Shown: in pieces, positions 40,027 through 50,148 of the stretch
Layout: each line of letters opens with the position of its first letter
Position numbering within the stretch: the first letter of the stretch is position 1
NCBI RefSeq assembly: GCF_014084045.1
Contig: NZ_CP043732.1
Coordinates: forward strand, 2,914,001-2,978,000
DNA: 64,000 nucleotides
Source: Microbacterium esteraromaticum
GTDB lineage: Bacteria; Actinomycetota; Actinomycetes; Actinomycetales; Microbacteriaceae
Direction: 5' to 3'
Made by a program: the position numbers and the translations under genes
Notes under the pieces: model-generated
The model's input: only the letters and a program-made list of their open reading frames with translations
The model's database searches: none
Told to the model about the DNA's origin: nothing

Positions 40027-42248
40027 ACGGCGTCGATGCGACGGACCGCGTTCAGCACGCGGTCGAGGTGCACCGAGTCGCCCATCTCGAACACGAAGCG
40101 GCTGAGCGCGAGCCGTTCGTCGGTGGTCGACACCGTGGCCGAGAGGATGTTGACGTGGTGCTCGCTGAGCACGCGCGTGACATCCGAGAGCAGTCCGGAG
40201 CGATCGAGTGCCTCGACCTGGATCTGCACGCGGAAGACGCTCTTCGTCGTCGGCGCCCACTCGACGTCGATGAACCGCTCCGGATCTGAGCCGAGCGCCT
40301 TGACGTTCACGCAGTCCTGACGGTGCACCGAGACCCCGCTGCCTCGCGTGACGAAGCCGACGATCGGGTCGCCAGGCACCGGGGTGCAGCATCGCGCGAG
40401 CTTCACCAGGATGTCGGATGCGCCGCGCACCAGCACTCCGGAGTCGCTGGTGCGCGGCTCGCGCGCCGGCGCCTGTCCCGGCAGCTGGATTGCACCGGTG
40501 CTGGTGTCCTCGTCGGCGGCGACCAGAGCGGTGACCTTCTCGAGCACGGACTGCGTCGACACGTGGCCCTCGCCGACGGCGGCGTACAGTCCCGAGACGT
40601 CTTCATAGCGCAGCTGGCGCGCGACCTCCGCGAACGACTCCTGGTTCATCAGGCGCTGCAGCGGGAGGTTCTGCTTGCGCATCGCGCGCGCGATCGCCTC
40701 CTTGCCCTGTTCGATCGCCTCCTCGCGGCGCTCCTTGGTGAACCAGCCGCGGATCTTGTTGCGCGCGCGAGTGCTCTTGACGAAGCTCAGCCAGTCCTGG
40801 CTGGGACCTGCATCGGGGTTCTTCGAGGTGAACACCTCGACCACGTCGCCGCTCTTCAGCTCGGTCTCGAGGGGCACCAGGCGGCCGTTGACCTTGGCGC
40901 CCATCGTGCGGTGCCCGATCTCGGTGTGCACGGCGTACGCGAAGTCGACGGTGGTGGCCCCGGTGGGCAGCCCGATGACCCTCCCCTTCGGCGTGAAGAC
41001 GTAGACCTCTTTGGCGCCGATCTCGAAGCGCAGCGAATCGAGGAACTCGCTGGGGTCGGCCGTCTCCGCCTGCCAGTCGGAGATGTGCGCGAGCCAAGCC
41101 ATGTCGGCGTCGGCGGCACGGGTGTCGACCTTGCCGCCGTTCATCCGCTCCTTGTACATCCAGTGAGCCGCGACGCCGAACTCCGCCTGCTGGTGCATCT
41201 CGTGCGTGCGGATCTGGATCTCGACCGTGCGGCCGGAGGGGCCGATCACCGTGGTGTGCAGCGACTGGTAGAGATTGAACTTCGGCGTGGCGATGTAATC
41301 CTTGAACCGGCCGGGCAGCGGGGTCCAGCGGGCGTGGATCGCGCCGAGCACGGCATAGCAGTCGCGCACCGAGTTCACCAGGACCCGGATGCCGATGAGA
41401 TCGTAGATGTCGTCGAACTCGCGGCCGCGGACGACCATCTTCTGGTAGACCGAGTACAGCTGCTTCGGGCGCCCGACGACCTTGCCGCGGATGCGCAGCT
41501 CGCGCAGATCCTCGTTGATCGACTCGACCACGTTCTGCAGGTACTTCTCGCGCTGCGGGGTGCGCTGCGCGATCAGGCTGTTGATCTCCGCGTAGATCTT
41601 CGGGTGCAGCACGGCGAACGAGAGATCCTCGAGCTCGGACTTGATCGTCTGGATACCCAGGCGGTGCGCGAGCGGCGCGTAGATCTCGAGCGTCTCCTTG
41701 GCCTTGCGCGCCGACTTCTCGGGCTGCACGAAGCCCCACGTGCGGGCGTTGTGCAGTCGGTCGGCGAGCTTGATCAGCAGCACCCTGATGTCCTTCGACA
41801 TCGCCACGATCATCTTGCGGACCGTCTCGGCCTGAGCGCTCTCGCCGTACTTGACCTTGTCGAGCTTTGTGACGCCGTCGACGAGCATGGCGACTTCGTC
41901 ACCGAACTCCGCGGTCAGCTCGGTGAGCGCGTACCCCGTGTCCTCGACGGTGTCGTGCAGCAGGGCCGCGGCGATGGCGCGCGGCCCGAGGCCGAGTTCC
42001 GCGAGGATCTGCGCGACCGCCAGCGGATGGGTGATGTACGGCTCACCGCTCTGGCGGAACTGCCCCTCGTGCTTCTCGCGGGCGACCCGGTAGGCGCGCT
42101 CGATGATGGGCAGATCGCCGCGCGGATGATTGGCGCGGACGGTGCGGATCAGGTTGTCCAGATCGTTGACCCTGGGGGCACGCGAGAAGATGCGCGGCAC
42201 CAGTCGCCGCAGGCTCGACACCTGCGATGTCGCCTGAGAATCCGCCAT
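39996..42248 (-). CDS. relA: Bifunctional (p)ppGpp synthetase/hydrolase
   Basis: The 750-residue Rel protein makes and degrades (p)ppGpp. The HD hydrolase domain (about 40-200) retains HDTVED, so it should be active; the synthetase domain has [10 protein letters not shown] and [11 protein letters not shown], with the RxKD form typical of bifunctional Rel; TGS (about 415-475) and a C-terminal ACT domain follow. GGGAGCGGAAG precedes the ATG, and a TAGGAT box lies at 42274-42279. It follows secF on the minus strand and overlaps the convergent orphan by 31 bases. Confidence 0.97.
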   Translation of the reverse strand: MADSQATSQVSSLRRLVPRIFSRAPRVNDLDNLIRTVRANHPRGDLPIIERAYRVAREKHEGQFRQSGEPYITHPLAVAQILAELGLGPRAIAAALLHDTVEDTGYALTELTAEFGDEVAMLVDGVTKLDKVKYGESAQAETVRKMIVAMSKDIRVLLIKLADRLHNARTWGFVQPEKSARKAKETLEIYAPLAHRLGIQTIKSELEDLSFAVLHPKIYAEINSLIAQRTPQREKYLQNVVESINEDLRELRIRGKVVGRPKQLYSVYQKMVVRGREFDDIYDLIGIRVLVNSVRDCYAVLGAIHARWTPLPGRFKDYIATPKFNLYQSLHTTVIGPSGRTVEIQIRTHEMHQQAEFGVAAHWMYKERMNGGKVDTRAADADMAWLAHISDWQAETADPSEFLDSLRFEIGAKEVYVFTPKGRVIGLPTGATTVDFAYAVHTEIGHRTMGAKVNGRLVPLETELKSGDVVEVFTSKNPDAGPSQDWLSFVKSTRARNKIRGWFTKERREEAIEQGKEAIARAMRKQNLPLQRLMNQESFAEVARQLRYEDVSGLYAAVGEGHVSTQSVLEKVTALVAADEDTSTGAIQLPGQAPAREPRTSDSGVLVRGASDILVKLARCCTPVPGDPIVGFVTRGSGVSVHRQDCVNVKALGSDPERFIDVEWAPTTKSVFRVQIQVEALDRSGLLSDVTRVLSEHHVNILSATVSTTDERLALSRFVFEMGDSVHLDRVLNAVRRIDAVYDVYRVTTS

Positions 42249-42317
42249 CTTCCGCTCCCGTCCCGATCAGATCATCCTACGCGCGGACGGGCGCGTGCCC
42301 GACCACGCGCAGGGTGA

Positions 42318-43307
42318 TCACACCGCTGCGACAGCGCGCTCGCGCGCCTCATGCACCTTGGCGTCGTGGGCGACGATCTCGGGCTCCTTCTCGCGGAACA
42401 GCGAGTACAGCGGAGCGGCGACGAAGAGCGTCGAGTACGTGGCGACGATGATGCCGACGAAGATCGAGAGCGAGATGTCGGTGAGCGTCTCTGCGCCGAA
42501 CCAGAGCGATCCGATGAACAGGATCGCGCCGACCGGGAGGGCCGCGACGACCGAGGTGTTGATCGAGCGGATCAGGGTCTGGTTCACCGCGAGGTTCACC
42601 GATTCGCCGAAGGTGCGCGTCGTCTGATTCGCGTCTTCGGTCGTGTTCTCTCGGATCTTGTCGAACACGACCGTGGTGTCGTAGAGCGAGTACGCGAGGA
42701 TCGTGAGGAACCCGATCACCGCCGCAGGAGAGATCTCGAAGCCGGCCAGCGCGTAGACGCCCACGGTGATGAGCAGCACGTCGAGCAGGCCGATGATGGC
42801 AGCGGCCGACATCTTCCAGGTGCGGAAGTAGATCGCGAGGATGAGGAAGGTCAGCGCCAGGAAGATCGCCAGGCCCCACAGCGACTGCCGCGTGACGTTC
42901 TCACCCCATGCCGGGCCGATGAAGGAGTCGGTGATCTCATCCGCGTTCACGTCATAGGCGTCGGCCAGCGCCGCCTTGACCTCCTGCGTCTCGTCCGGCG
43001 TCATCTGGTCGGTCTGCACGCGCACGTCGCGGTTGTTGACCGTGACCACCTTCGCCGCGGCTTCCGGCACGACGGAGCGCACCGCGTCGGTCGCCAGGCC
43101 CTGATCGGTCGACGACGGCGCGAGCACGACGAACTGCGAGCCGCCGGTGAACTCGATCGAGAACTGCACGGGGCGCACGAGCGGCACGAGGGCCGATCCG
43201 ACCACCAGCAGGATGGCGATGATGAACCACAGACGGCGCTTCCCGACGAACGGGAACGAGGTCTTGCCCGAGTAGAGGTTGTTGCCGAACTCATTCATGG
43301 AGAACAT
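42318..43307 (-). CDS. secF: Protein translocase subunit SecF
   Basis: SecF with SecD uses the proton gradient to help SecYEG export. The 329 residues have six predicted spans, a first periplasmic loop with SIEFTGGSQF, and the conserved FLTILAYSLYDTTVVFDKIRE. The ATG overlaps the secD stop (TGATG); MNEFGNN nine bases on is an alternative start. Directly upstream is secD and yajC. Confidence 0.96.
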   Translation of the reverse strand: MFSMNEFGNNLYSGKTSFPFVGKRRLWFIIAILLVVGSALVPLVRPVQFSIEFTGGSQFVVLAPSSTDQGLATDAVRSVVPEAAAKVVTVNNRDVRVQTDQMTPDETQEVKAALADAYDVNADEITDSFIGPAWGENVTRQSLWGLAIFLALTFLILAIYFRTWKMSAAAIIGLLDVLLITVGVYALAGFEISPAAVIGFLTILAYSLYDTTVVFDKIRENTTEDANQTTRTFGESVNLAVNQTLIRSINTSVVAALPVGAILFIGSLWFGAETLTDISLSIFVGIIVATYSTLFVAAPLYSLFREKEPEIVAHDAKVHEARERAVAAV

Positions 43308-45043
43308 CAGGCGTCGGAGTCCTTTCCGGCATCCTTGGATCCTGCGAGGGCCTCTGCGCGCTTGCGCTCGGCGATGGTCTGCCGCTTCTCTGCCTCACCG
43401 CGCGCCCCCTTGTTGCGGGCGGCGCGACCGGACGAGCCGGTTCGCACGTCGCGGAACTGCGCACGGCCGCGATACACCGCTCCGAGCGCCTCCGGGTCGA
43501 GACCCGAGAGCTTGTGCCCGCCGCCGAAGAAGCGCGTGCGCGCGAGCAGCTGCATCACCGGGTGCGTGAAGATCACGAAGATGAACACGTCGATGAGTGT
43601 GGTCAGACCCAGCGTGAACGCGAAGCCCTTGACGGTCGCGTCGGCGAGGACGTACAGCACGACGGCGGCGAGCACGTTGATCGACTTCGAGATGTAGATC
43701 GTGCGCTTCGCTCGACCCCAGCCGTCCTCGACCGCCGCGACGATGGATTTGCCGTCTCGCAGCTCGTCGCGGATTCTCTCGAAGTACACGATGAACGAGT
43801 CGGCGGTGAAGCCGATCGACACGATCAGACCCGCGACGCCGGCCAGGGACAGCCGGAAGCCCATTCGCCACGCGAGGATCGCGATGATGATGTAGGTGAG
43901 CACGCCCATCACGCCGATGGACGCCATGATCACCCAGCCGAGCGCGCGGTACGTGATCAGGGAGTACAGCGCGACCAGGCCGAGGCCGATGAGGCCGGTG
44001 ATGAGGCCGATCTCGAGCTGCTGCGAGCCGAGGGTCGCCGAGATGGTGTCGGAGCTCTCGACCGTGAAGCTCAGCGGAAGCGCACCGTAGCGCAGCTGGT
44101 CGGCGAGGGCTTTGGCGCTCTCCTGAGTGAAGTTGCCCGAGATGCTCGGCTTGCCGTTGAGGATGACCGCCTGCATGGTCGGCGCGGAGAGCACCTTGCC
44201 ATCGAGCACGAAGGCGAACTGATCGCGCGGCGACTGCTGCGCCAGGCGGTTGGCGTTCAGACGCTGGCTGACCTTGCCGAAGATCTCAGTGCCCTTGCTG
44301 TCGAACTCGAGGTTGACGGTCCAGCGACCGCTCTGCTGCTCGCGCCCGGCGGTGGCGTCGTCGATCACGGTGCCGTCGAGCTCGACGGGTCCGAGCAGGT
44401 ACTTCGCGCTGCCGTTCTCCTCGCAGGCGATGAGGGGCTTGTCCTCAGCGGCACGTGAATCAACCTCGGCGGAGCAGTCGTACGCCCGAAGCGCCGCGAT
44501 CTGCTTCTCGGTGGCCCAGCTCGGGTCGGACTTGTCCGTCGGCGCAGGTGAGGGCTCGTCGTTCATCGTCGCTGCGGGCGAGGGGAACGGCGTCTCCTTG
44601 CCGTCTTCTCCGACCGTCGACGTCGCCGGGTCGGTCGCCAGGATCACCGGGCGCAGCTCGAGCTTGGCGCTCGCCTGGATCCGGTCCCTGGTCGCCTGGT
44701 CGGCCACGCCGGGGATCTGGACGACGATGTTGCGGCCGCCCTCAGTGGTGATGTCGGCTTCGGCCACACCCGATGCGTCGACGCGCTGGCGGATGATCGC
44801 CGCGGCCTGCTCGAGCTGCTCGGTCGTGGGATCCGCACCGTCAGCCGACTCGGCGCCGAGGATGATCTGCGTTCCACCCTGCAGGTCGAGGGCGAGTTCG
44901 GGAGACCACGAGCTGGCGGGCTCGCCGGCGTCCGTCTTGAACACGTAGACGCCGAGCGAGTTGATGCCGAAGAGCACCGCCGTGACGATGAGCAGGCCGA
45001 GGAGAACCCGCCAGGCATGGCGGGTCGGAGATGAGGATGCCAC
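43307..45043 (-). CDS. secD: Protein translocase subunit SecD
   Basis: The 578-residue SecD has an N-terminal span, a large periplasmic region with LALDLQGGTQIILGAE and a Ser/Pro/Asp insertion near residues 135-155, six membrane spans with SIGFTADSFIVYFERIRDELR, and a basic C-terminal tail. The GTG at 45043 gives MASSSPTRHAWRV; the longer frame upstream is in the yajC region and unsupported. Confidence 0.96.
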   Translation of the reverse strand: MASSSPTRHAWRVLLGLLIVTAVLFGINSLGVYVFKTDAGEPASSWSPELALDLQGGTQIILGAESADGADPTTEQLEQAAAIIRQRVDASGVAEADITTEGGRNIVVQIPGVADQATRDRIQASAKLELRPVILATDPATSTVGEDGKETPFPSPAATMNDEPSPAPTDKSDPSWATEKQIAALRAYDCSAEVDSRAAEDKPLIACEENGSAKYLLGPVELDGTVIDDATAGREQQSGRWTVNLEFDSKGTEIFGKVSQRLNANRLAQQSPRDQFAFVLDGKVLSAPTMQAVILNGKPSISGNFTQESAKALADQLRYGALPLSFTVESSDTISATLGSQQLEIGLITGLIGLGLVALYSLITYRALGWVIMASIGVMGVLTYIIIAILAWRMGFRLSLAGVAGLIVSIGFTADSFIVYFERIRDELRDGKSIVAAVEDGWGRAKRTIYISKSINVLAAVVLYVLADATVKGFAFTLGLTTLIDVFIFVIFTHPVMQLLARTRFFGGGHKLSGLDPEALGAVYRGRAQFRDVRTGSSGRAARNKGARGEAEKRQTIAERKRAEALAGSKDAGKDSDA

Positions 45044-45080
45044 TGAGTTCCGCTTTCGGGTGGGGGGCCGTGCCGGCGAG

Positions 45081-45506
45081 TCAGTTCTCGTCGTTGCGCT
45101 CGAGACGCGCCTTGGTCTCTTCCGGGGTCTCGACCTTGATCGACTCGATGCCGTCGGTCGCATCCTGCGCGGGCGTCACGTCGGACGCCTCGTCGACCTC
45201 GTCGGGCGTCTCATCCGCGACGTGCTCGTTCTCGTCGACGAGTCGGAGGATCGCCTGGCTGTGGACCTCGATGACGACGCCCGGGGCGATCTCGATCTGC
45301 GCCGGCTTGTCGAGGTCGACGGGGTCGTACGAGACCACGGTGCCGTACAGGCCGCCCTGCAGCAGCACCTTGACGCCGGGGACGGTCTTGGTGGCCTTCT
45401 CCTCCTGCTGCTCCTTCATCTGCTTCTGACGCTTGCGGGTGTTCACGAACATGAACACGAGCATCACGCCGAGAAGACCGAAGAGCATGAGGGACATGGG
45501 ATCCAT
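45081..45506 (-). CDS. yajC: Preprotein translocase subunit YajC
   Basis: YajC is a single-span accessory of SecDF. The 141 residues begin MDPMSLMLFGLLGVMLVFMF, then a basic coiled stretch, the YajC beta domain (GVKVLLQGGLYGTVVSYD) and a long acidic tail (about 95-141). AAAGG precedes the ATG at nine bases. The order ruvB-yajC-secD-secF is standard in actinobacteria. Confidence 0.93.
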   Translation of the reverse strand: MDPMSLMLFGLLGVMLVFMFVNTRKRQKQMKEQQEEKATKTVPGVKVLLQGGLYGTVVSYDPVDLDKPAQIEIAPGVVIEVHSQAILRLVDENEHVADETPDEVDEASDVTPAQDATDGIESIKVETPEETKARLERNDEN

Positions 45507-45570
45507 AGGGATGGGCCTTTCAAAGAGCGCACGCCGATGAGCGCACAAGGGTTCAGGGAGGCTTCAGCGA

Positions 45571-46602
45571 TTATAGGTCATCGAACAATGCCACGCCGTC
45601 GGGGTGGGCGATGCCGAGGTGCCGGTACGCCTCGGGCATGGCGATGCGTCCGCGCGGAGTGCGCCCGAGGAACCCGATGCGCACGAGGTACGGTTCGACG
45701 ACGCTCTCGACCGTCTCGGCCTCCTCGCCGACCGCGACGGCCAGGGTGCTGAGACCCACAGGGCCGCCACGGAAGCGACGCACCAGCGCATCGAGCACCG
45801 CGCGGTCGAGGCGGTCGAGCCCGATGGCGTCCACGTCGTAGAGATCGAGCGCGGCCCGCACGTCGTCGATCGACGCCGCTCCCCCGCCGCCGTGCACCAG
45901 CGCGTAGTCGCGCACGCGTCGCAGCAGGCGGTTCGCGATACGGGGCGTGCCGCGTGAGCGGCGTGCGATCTCGCTGAGCGAGTCGTCGGGCAGGCGCACG
46001 CCGAGCACGCTCGCCGATCGAGCGATGACGCGCTCGAGATCGTCGTCGTCGTAGAACTCGAGATGTCCGGTGAATCCGAAGCGGTCGCGCAGCGGGTTCG
46101 GCAGCAGACCGGAGCGGGTCGTCGCCCCGACGAGCGTGAAGGGGGCGAGCTCGAGCGGGATGCTCGTGGCACCTGCTCCCTTGCCCACCATGATGTCGAT
46201 GCGGAAGTCCTCCATCGCGAGATACAGCATCTCCTCGGCGGAGCGCGCCATGCGGTGGATCTCGTCGATGAACAGCACCTCGCCGGGGGTGAGACTCGAC
46301 AGCAGCGCCGCGAGGTCGCCGGCGTGCTGGATGGCCGGTCCACTCGAGAGTCGCAGCGGCCGCCCGCTCTCGTGCGCGACGATCATCGCGAGAGTGGTCT
46401 TGCCGAGGCCGGGAGGGCCTGCCAGCAGGATGTGGTCGGCTGGGCGCTCCTGGATGCGCGCCGCTTCGAGAAGCAGCTGCAGCTGTCCGCGCACCTTGGG
46501 CTGTCCGACGAACTCGTCGAGACTGCTCGGGCGAAGGGCGCCCTCGATCGCGAGCTCCGTCTCGTCGAGCGCCTCGCCGGCGTCGCGGGAGGCGTCAGCC
46601 AC
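45571..46602 (-). CDS. ruvB: Holliday junction branch migration ATPase RuvB
   Basis: RuvB drives branch migration with RuvA. The 343 residues have Walker [16 protein letters not shown], Walker B FIDEIHRM, arginine-finger region [13 protein letters not shown], and the C-terminal winged helix with [18 protein letters not shown]. The GTG at 46602 has GGAG six bases upstream and overlaps ruvA by eight bases; the longer frame continues into ruvA. Confidence 0.97.
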   Translation of the reverse strand: MADASRDAGEALDETELAIEGALRPSSLDEFVGQPKVRGQLQLLLEAARIQERPADHILLAGPPGLGKTTLAMIVAHESGRPLRLSSGPAIQHAGDLAALLSSLTPGEVLFIDEIHRMARSAEEMLYLAMEDFRIDIMVGKGAGATSIPLELAPFTLVGATTRSGLLPNPLRDRFGFTGHLEFYDDDDLERVIARSASVLGVRLPDDSLSEIARRSRGTPRIANRLLRRVRDYALVHGGGGAASIDDVRAALDLYDVDAIGLDRLDRAVLDALVRRFRGGPVGLSTLAVAVGEEAETVESVVEPYLVRIGFLGRTPRGRIAMPEAYRHLGIAHPDGVALFDDL

Positions 46603-47203
46603 GCTTGGCTCCAGGCCCCATGGCCGCGAGCGTGCGGCGCAGCAGGGCCGGCACCGACTCGCGCTCCGCATCCGTGGCATCCTCCGCGGACTGCGCGGCG
46701 GCTTCGGCCGCGACCTTCTCCGACCAGCCCAGTCCGACGAGCGCTGCGGCGACCTGCTCGACGGTCGCGGTCGCCGGAGCGCCGGCGGGAGCGGATGCCA
46801 CACGCGGCTGCACCTTGCCCGCCAGCTGCACGACGATGAGCTTCGCGGTCTTCGGTCCGATTCCCGAGACGCGGCGGAACGGCGCGTCGTCCTCGGCGGT
46901 GACGGCCTCGGCGATCTGGTCGACGGTGAGGTGCGAGAGCACGCCGAGGGCGGACTTCGGCCCGACGCCGGTGACGCTGAGCAGCTGTCCGAAGATCTCG
47001 AGCTCGTCGCGGTCGCTGAAGCCGAACAGGGTCAGCGCATCCTCTCGGACGATGAGGCTCGTGTGCAGCCGGAGCTGCTCGCCGACGACGGCGGTGTGTG
47101 CGACGTCCGCAGGCACGAACACCGCGAAACCGACGCCCCCCGTCTCGATGACGACGTGTGCGGTGTCGGCGTGCAGCACGGTGCCGCGCAGAGACGAGAT
47201 CAT
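46595..47203 (-). CDS. ruvA: Holliday junction DNA helicase RuvA
   Basis: RuvA binds four-way junctions. The 202 residues have the OB domain (1-64), two helix-hairpin-helix motifs ([14 protein letters not shown] and [14 protein letters not shown]) and the C-terminal RuvB-contact domain (about 150-202). It is nine bases downstream of ruvC. Confidence 0.96.
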   Translation of the reverse strand: MISSLRGTVLHADTAHVVIETGGVGFAVFVPADVAHTAVVGEQLRLHTSLIVREDALTLFGFSDRDELEIFGQLLSVTGVGPKSALGVLSHLTVDQIAEAVTAEDDAPFRRVSGIGPKTAKLIVVQLAGKVQPRVASAPAGAPATATVEQVAAALVGLGWSEKVAAEAAAQSAEDATDAERESVPALLRRTLAAMGPGAKRG

Positions 47204-47212
47204 GACCTCACC

Positions 47213-47791
47213 CTATCGGACATATGTTCTAGCGGCGCGGGCGCCGCGCTCGGCATCAGCCCACGCCTGCTGCGCCGGGGTCAGCCGGGCACCCGCGGCG
47301 GCCTGAGCGGTGCCGCCTCGCCAGGCATGGCACAGCGCGATCGCGAGCGCGTCGGCCGCGTCGGCCGGCTGCGGCGGAGCGTCGAGGCGCAGGATCCGCG
47401 CGATCATGGACTGCACCTGGCGCTTGTCGGCCGAGCCGTACCCGGTGACGGCAGCCTTCACCTCGCTCGGCGTATGGGTCGCGGCGGGAAGTCCGGCCTC
47501 TGCGGCGATCAGAAGGGCGACGCCGGATGCCTGGGCGGTGCCCATCACGGTCTGCACGTTGTGCTGCGCGAACACGCGCTCGACAGCGACAGCCGCCGGC
47601 CGGTGCTCGTCGATCGCCGCGCGGATCCCCGCGGCCACAGCCGCGAGACGTGTCGAGAGGTCAGCGTCGACGGGCGTACGGACGACACCGACATGGACGA
47701 GCGATGCTCTGCGGGACCGGTCGACGTCGACGATCCCGATGCCGCAGCGGGTGAGGCCGGGATCGATGCCGAGGACGCGCAGAGAGCTCAC
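47213..47791 (-). CDS. ruvC: Holliday junction resolvase RuvC
   Basis: RuvC cuts Holliday junctions. The 192 residues carry four acidic catalytic residues, visible in [21 protein letters not shown], and [15 protein letters not shown]. It starts with GTG at 47791, and a terminator-like hairpin (47814-47847) separates it from yebC, so it may have its own promoter. Confidence 0.96.
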   Translation of the reverse strand: MSSLRVLGIDPGLTRCGIGIVDVDRSRRASLVHVGVVRTPVDADLSTRLAAVAAGIRAAIDEHRPAAVAVERVFAQHNVQTVMGTAQASGVALLIAAEAGLPAATHTPSEVKAAVTGYGSADKRQVQSMIARILRLDAPPQPADAADALAIALCHAWRGGTAQAAAGARLTPAQQAWADAERGARAARTYVR

Positions 47792-47813
47792 TCCCCCAGG
47801 CTACGAGGTGCAC

Positions 47814-47847
47814 GAAGGCCCCCGGCGCAGGCGCGCCAGGGGCCTTC
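47814..47847 (-). terminator. Hairpin between yebC and ruvC
   Basis: GAAGGCCCC (47814-47822) and GGGGCCTTC (47839-47847) are perfect complements with an additional GC-rich inner stem. It lies 12 bases past the yebC stop. No T run follows, as usual for actinobacteria. Confidence 0.7.
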
Positions 47848-47858
47848 TGGAGCAGCCC

Positions 47859-48623
47859 CTACTCGTCGTCGTCGCTCTCGAGCTCGGCCTGAACATCGGC
47901 GGTGAGGTCGAAGTTGGCGAACACGTTCTGCACGTCGTCGCTGTCCTCGAGTGCGTCGATGAGGCGGAAGACCTTGCGCGCGGTCTCGGCGTCGATCTCG
48001 ACTTTGAGGTTCGGGACGAACTCGACGTCGGCCGAGTCGTAGTCGATGCCGGCCTCCTGCAGAGCAGTGCGCACGGCGACCAGGTCCGTCGCCTCGACGA
48101 TCACCTGGAACCCGTCCGCATGCGGCTCGACCTCCTCGGCGCCGGCCTCGAGAGCGGCCATCATCACGTCGTCCTCCGTGGTGCCCTCCGAGCCGACCAC
48201 GATGACGCCCTTGCGGGTGAAGTTGTACGCGACCGAACCGGGGTCGGCGAGAGTGCCGCCGTTGCGGCTGAGCGCGGTGCGCACCTCAGCGGCCGCACGG
48301 TTCTTGTTGTCGGTCAGACATTCGATCATGAGGGCGACGCCGTTGGGACCGTAGCCTTCGTACATGATCGAGGTGTACTCGACAGCCTCGCCGCCGATGC
48401 CTGCTCCGCGCTTCACCGCGCGGTCGATGTTGTCCTTCGGGACCGACATCTTCTTGGCCTTGAGCACCGCGTCGAAGAGCGTCGGGTTGCCTGCCTGGTC
48501 GGGTCCGCCGAGCTTCGCCGCGACCTCGATGTTCTTGATGAGCTTCGCCCATGACTTCGCACGGCGCGCGTCGATGACGGCCTTCTTGTGCTTGGTCGTA
48601 GCCCACTTGGAATGCCCGGACAT
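47859..48623 (-). CDS. YebC/PmpR family DNA-binding protein
   Basis: The 254-residue protein begins [21 protein letters not shown], the family signature, with three domains and an acidic C terminus (ELESDDDE). YebC proteins have been described as transcription regulators and more recently as ribosome-associated factors. A TAGAAT hexamer at 48674-48679 spans the stop of the upstream gene. It stands between the vitamin B6 genes and ruvCAB. Confidence 0.94.
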   Translation of the reverse strand: MSGHSKWATTKHKKAVIDARRAKSWAKLIKNIEVAAKLGGPDQAGNPTLFDAVLKAKKMSVPKDNIDRAVKRGAGIGGEAVEYTSIMYEGYGPNGVALMIECLTDNKNRAAAEVRTALSRNGGTLADPGSVAYNFTRKGVIVVGSEGTTEDDVMMAALEAGAEEVEPHADGFQVIVEATDLVAVRTALQEAGIDYDSADVEFVPNLKVEIDAETARKVFRLIDALEDSDDVQNVFANFDLTADVQAELESDDDE

Positions 48624-48676
48624 ATGTCTCCGCTCGTCGCCTGCGCCCGGGAGTCGCCTCCAGGGCGTCGTCCATT

Positions 48677-49507
48677 CTATCGAATCGCGGGCAGTGCCAC
48701 GGGCTCGTCCATCGCGGCATCCGGCGACCAGCGCTCCCAGCCCTCATCGAGCGGCCATCGTCCGTCGACGATGAACTCCCGTGCTGCGTGATCGGCGATC
48801 GCGCGCACGGCATCGGCTTGAGCGGGCGTGAATCGGCCCTGCCTGACGACGGCCTCCAGCTCGTCGGCATCCTTCAGCCAGATGTCCTCCGATCCCGGAT
48901 GCCCCGCGTCGATCCACAGATCCAGAACGAGGTCGCGCGAGAAGATGCCCGGGTGAACCGCTCCGCCGCGACGATGCGGCACCTCGAGGTTCACGTACGC
49001 CCCCTGCGGGACGGCGTGAGCGTCGCGGAAGAACCACACCGACCACGGCTTGCCGCTCGGTGCGACACGGAGGACGCCAGGGCCGGTCCAGGTCGACTGA
49101 CGCGTCACCGTCGGCACGCCGAACCGCTCGTGGAGAGGGATGTCGCGGGTGCGGCGGCCATCGGCCGGCACCGATTCGAGTCGTTCGGATCCTGACGGGA
49201 TCCACACGACCAGGCCCCGAGCGTCATCACGGACCACGCGTGCCGACTCGGTGAAGCGACCATAGCGCCAGAGGATCTGCTCACCGGCGGAGAAGAAGCC
49301 GGCCTGAGCGGATCCGGAGGGAACCGACGTCGCGAAGCCGGGTTCGGCGTGCACGTCCGAGCTGCTGAGAGCCTCGACGGCGTCGATCGCGCGCTCGAGC
49401 GCCATTCCTGCGCCATCGAGGCTCTGCCAGGCATCGCCGCGCCGGCCGACGAGGGTGACCGTTCCGCCGCTGGCGCTGAGGTCCGTGGATCCGAGTGGCA
49501 GGCGCAT
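48677..49507 (-). CDS. DUF402 domain protein with N-terminal extension
   Basis: Residues about 95-265 match DUF402 (FomD-like): [45 protein letters not shown] and [16 protein letters not shown], with the Asp/Glu metal-binding pattern. The 70 residues in front ([15 protein letters not shown]...) have no obvious family match; a later start is possible, but the ATG at 49507, ten bases after the pdxT stop, fits operon spacing. Family members hydrolyse phosphoryl bonds in nucleotides; the substrate here is unknown. Confidence 0.82.
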   Translation of the reverse strand: MRLPLGSTDLSASGGTVTLVGRRGDAWQSLDGAGMALERAIDAVEALSSSDVHAEPGFATSVPSGSAQAGFFSAGEQILWRYGRFTESARVVRDDARGLVVWIPSGSERLESVPADGRRTRDIPLHERFGVPTVTRQSTWTGPGVLRVAPSGKPWSVWFFRDAHAVPQGAYVNLEVPHRRGGAVHPGIFSRDLVLDLWIDAGHPGSEDIWLKDADELEAVVRQGRFTPAQADAVRAIADHAAREFIVDGRWPLDEGWERWSPDAAMDEPVALPAIR

Positions 49508-49517
49508 GGGTGCGAGG

Positions 49518-50147
49518 CTATCCCTCGCGGACTGCTATCCGTTCCGCGACGCGCTGCAGGAAGCGCTCGTGGAAACGCGGTTCGCCCGAGATCTCGGGAT
49601 GGAAGCTGATCCCGAGCAGATTCCCCTGTTCGACCGCGACGACGCTGCCGTCATCGAGCGCCGCCAGCACCGAGGCATCCGGACCCACCGTGTCGACCAC
49701 CGGACCGCGGATGAACGCGGCGCGCACCGGATCGCCGCCGAGGCTCGGCACCGCGACAGGGCCTTCGAAGGAGTCCACCTGGCGGCCGAAGGCGTTGCGC
49801 CGGACGGTGACGTCGAGGCCACCGAACGTCTGCTGCCCGTCGATCGCGTCGACCAGGCGGTCGGCGAGCATGATCAGACCGGCGCAGGTGCCGAACATCG
49901 GCATCCCGGCTCGGATCGCCTCGCGGATGGGATCGGCCAGACCGAACATCCGCGTCAGCTTGTCGATCACGCTCGACTCGCCGCCGGGGATGATCAGTCC
50001 GTCGACCGTGGCGAACTCCTCCGGTCGGCGCACCCGCACCGCCTCGGCGCCGAGGCGCTCGAGCATGGCGACGTGCTCGCGCACATCACCTTGCAGGGCG
50101 AGCACCCCGACGCGCGGGCCGTCAGCCTTCGTCGACTCCTGCGTCAC
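49518..50147 (-). CDS. pdxT: Pyridoxal 5'-phosphate synthase glutaminase subunit PdxT
   Basis: PdxT releases ammonia from glutamine for PdxS. The 209-residue glutamine amidotransferase has GVLALQGDVREH, IIPGGES, the nucleophile in FGTCAGLIMLAD and the His/Glu pair in SFHPEISGE. The GTG at 50147 lies one base after the AraC-gene stop. pdxS and pdxT are normally adjacent; here an AraC/GyrI gene lies between them. Confidence 0.95.
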   Translation of the reverse strand: MTQESTKADGPRVGVLALQGDVREHVAMLERLGAEAVRVRRPEEFATVDGLIIPGGESSVIDKLTRMFGLADPIREAIRAGMPMFGTCAGLIMLADRLVDAIDGQQTFGGLDVTVRRNAFGRQVDSFEGPVAVPSLGGDPVRAAFIRGPVVDTVGPDASVLAALDDGSVVAVEQGNLLGISFHPEISGEPRFHERFLQRVAERIAVREG

Positions 50148-50148
50148 A

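Noticed and set aside
39457..42248. Toxin-antitoxin pair of the AbiEi-like gene with its neighbour
   Set aside because: The neighbour is the housekeeping rel gene, on the opposite strand and of unrelated family; no AbiEii-type nucleotidyltransferase is present.
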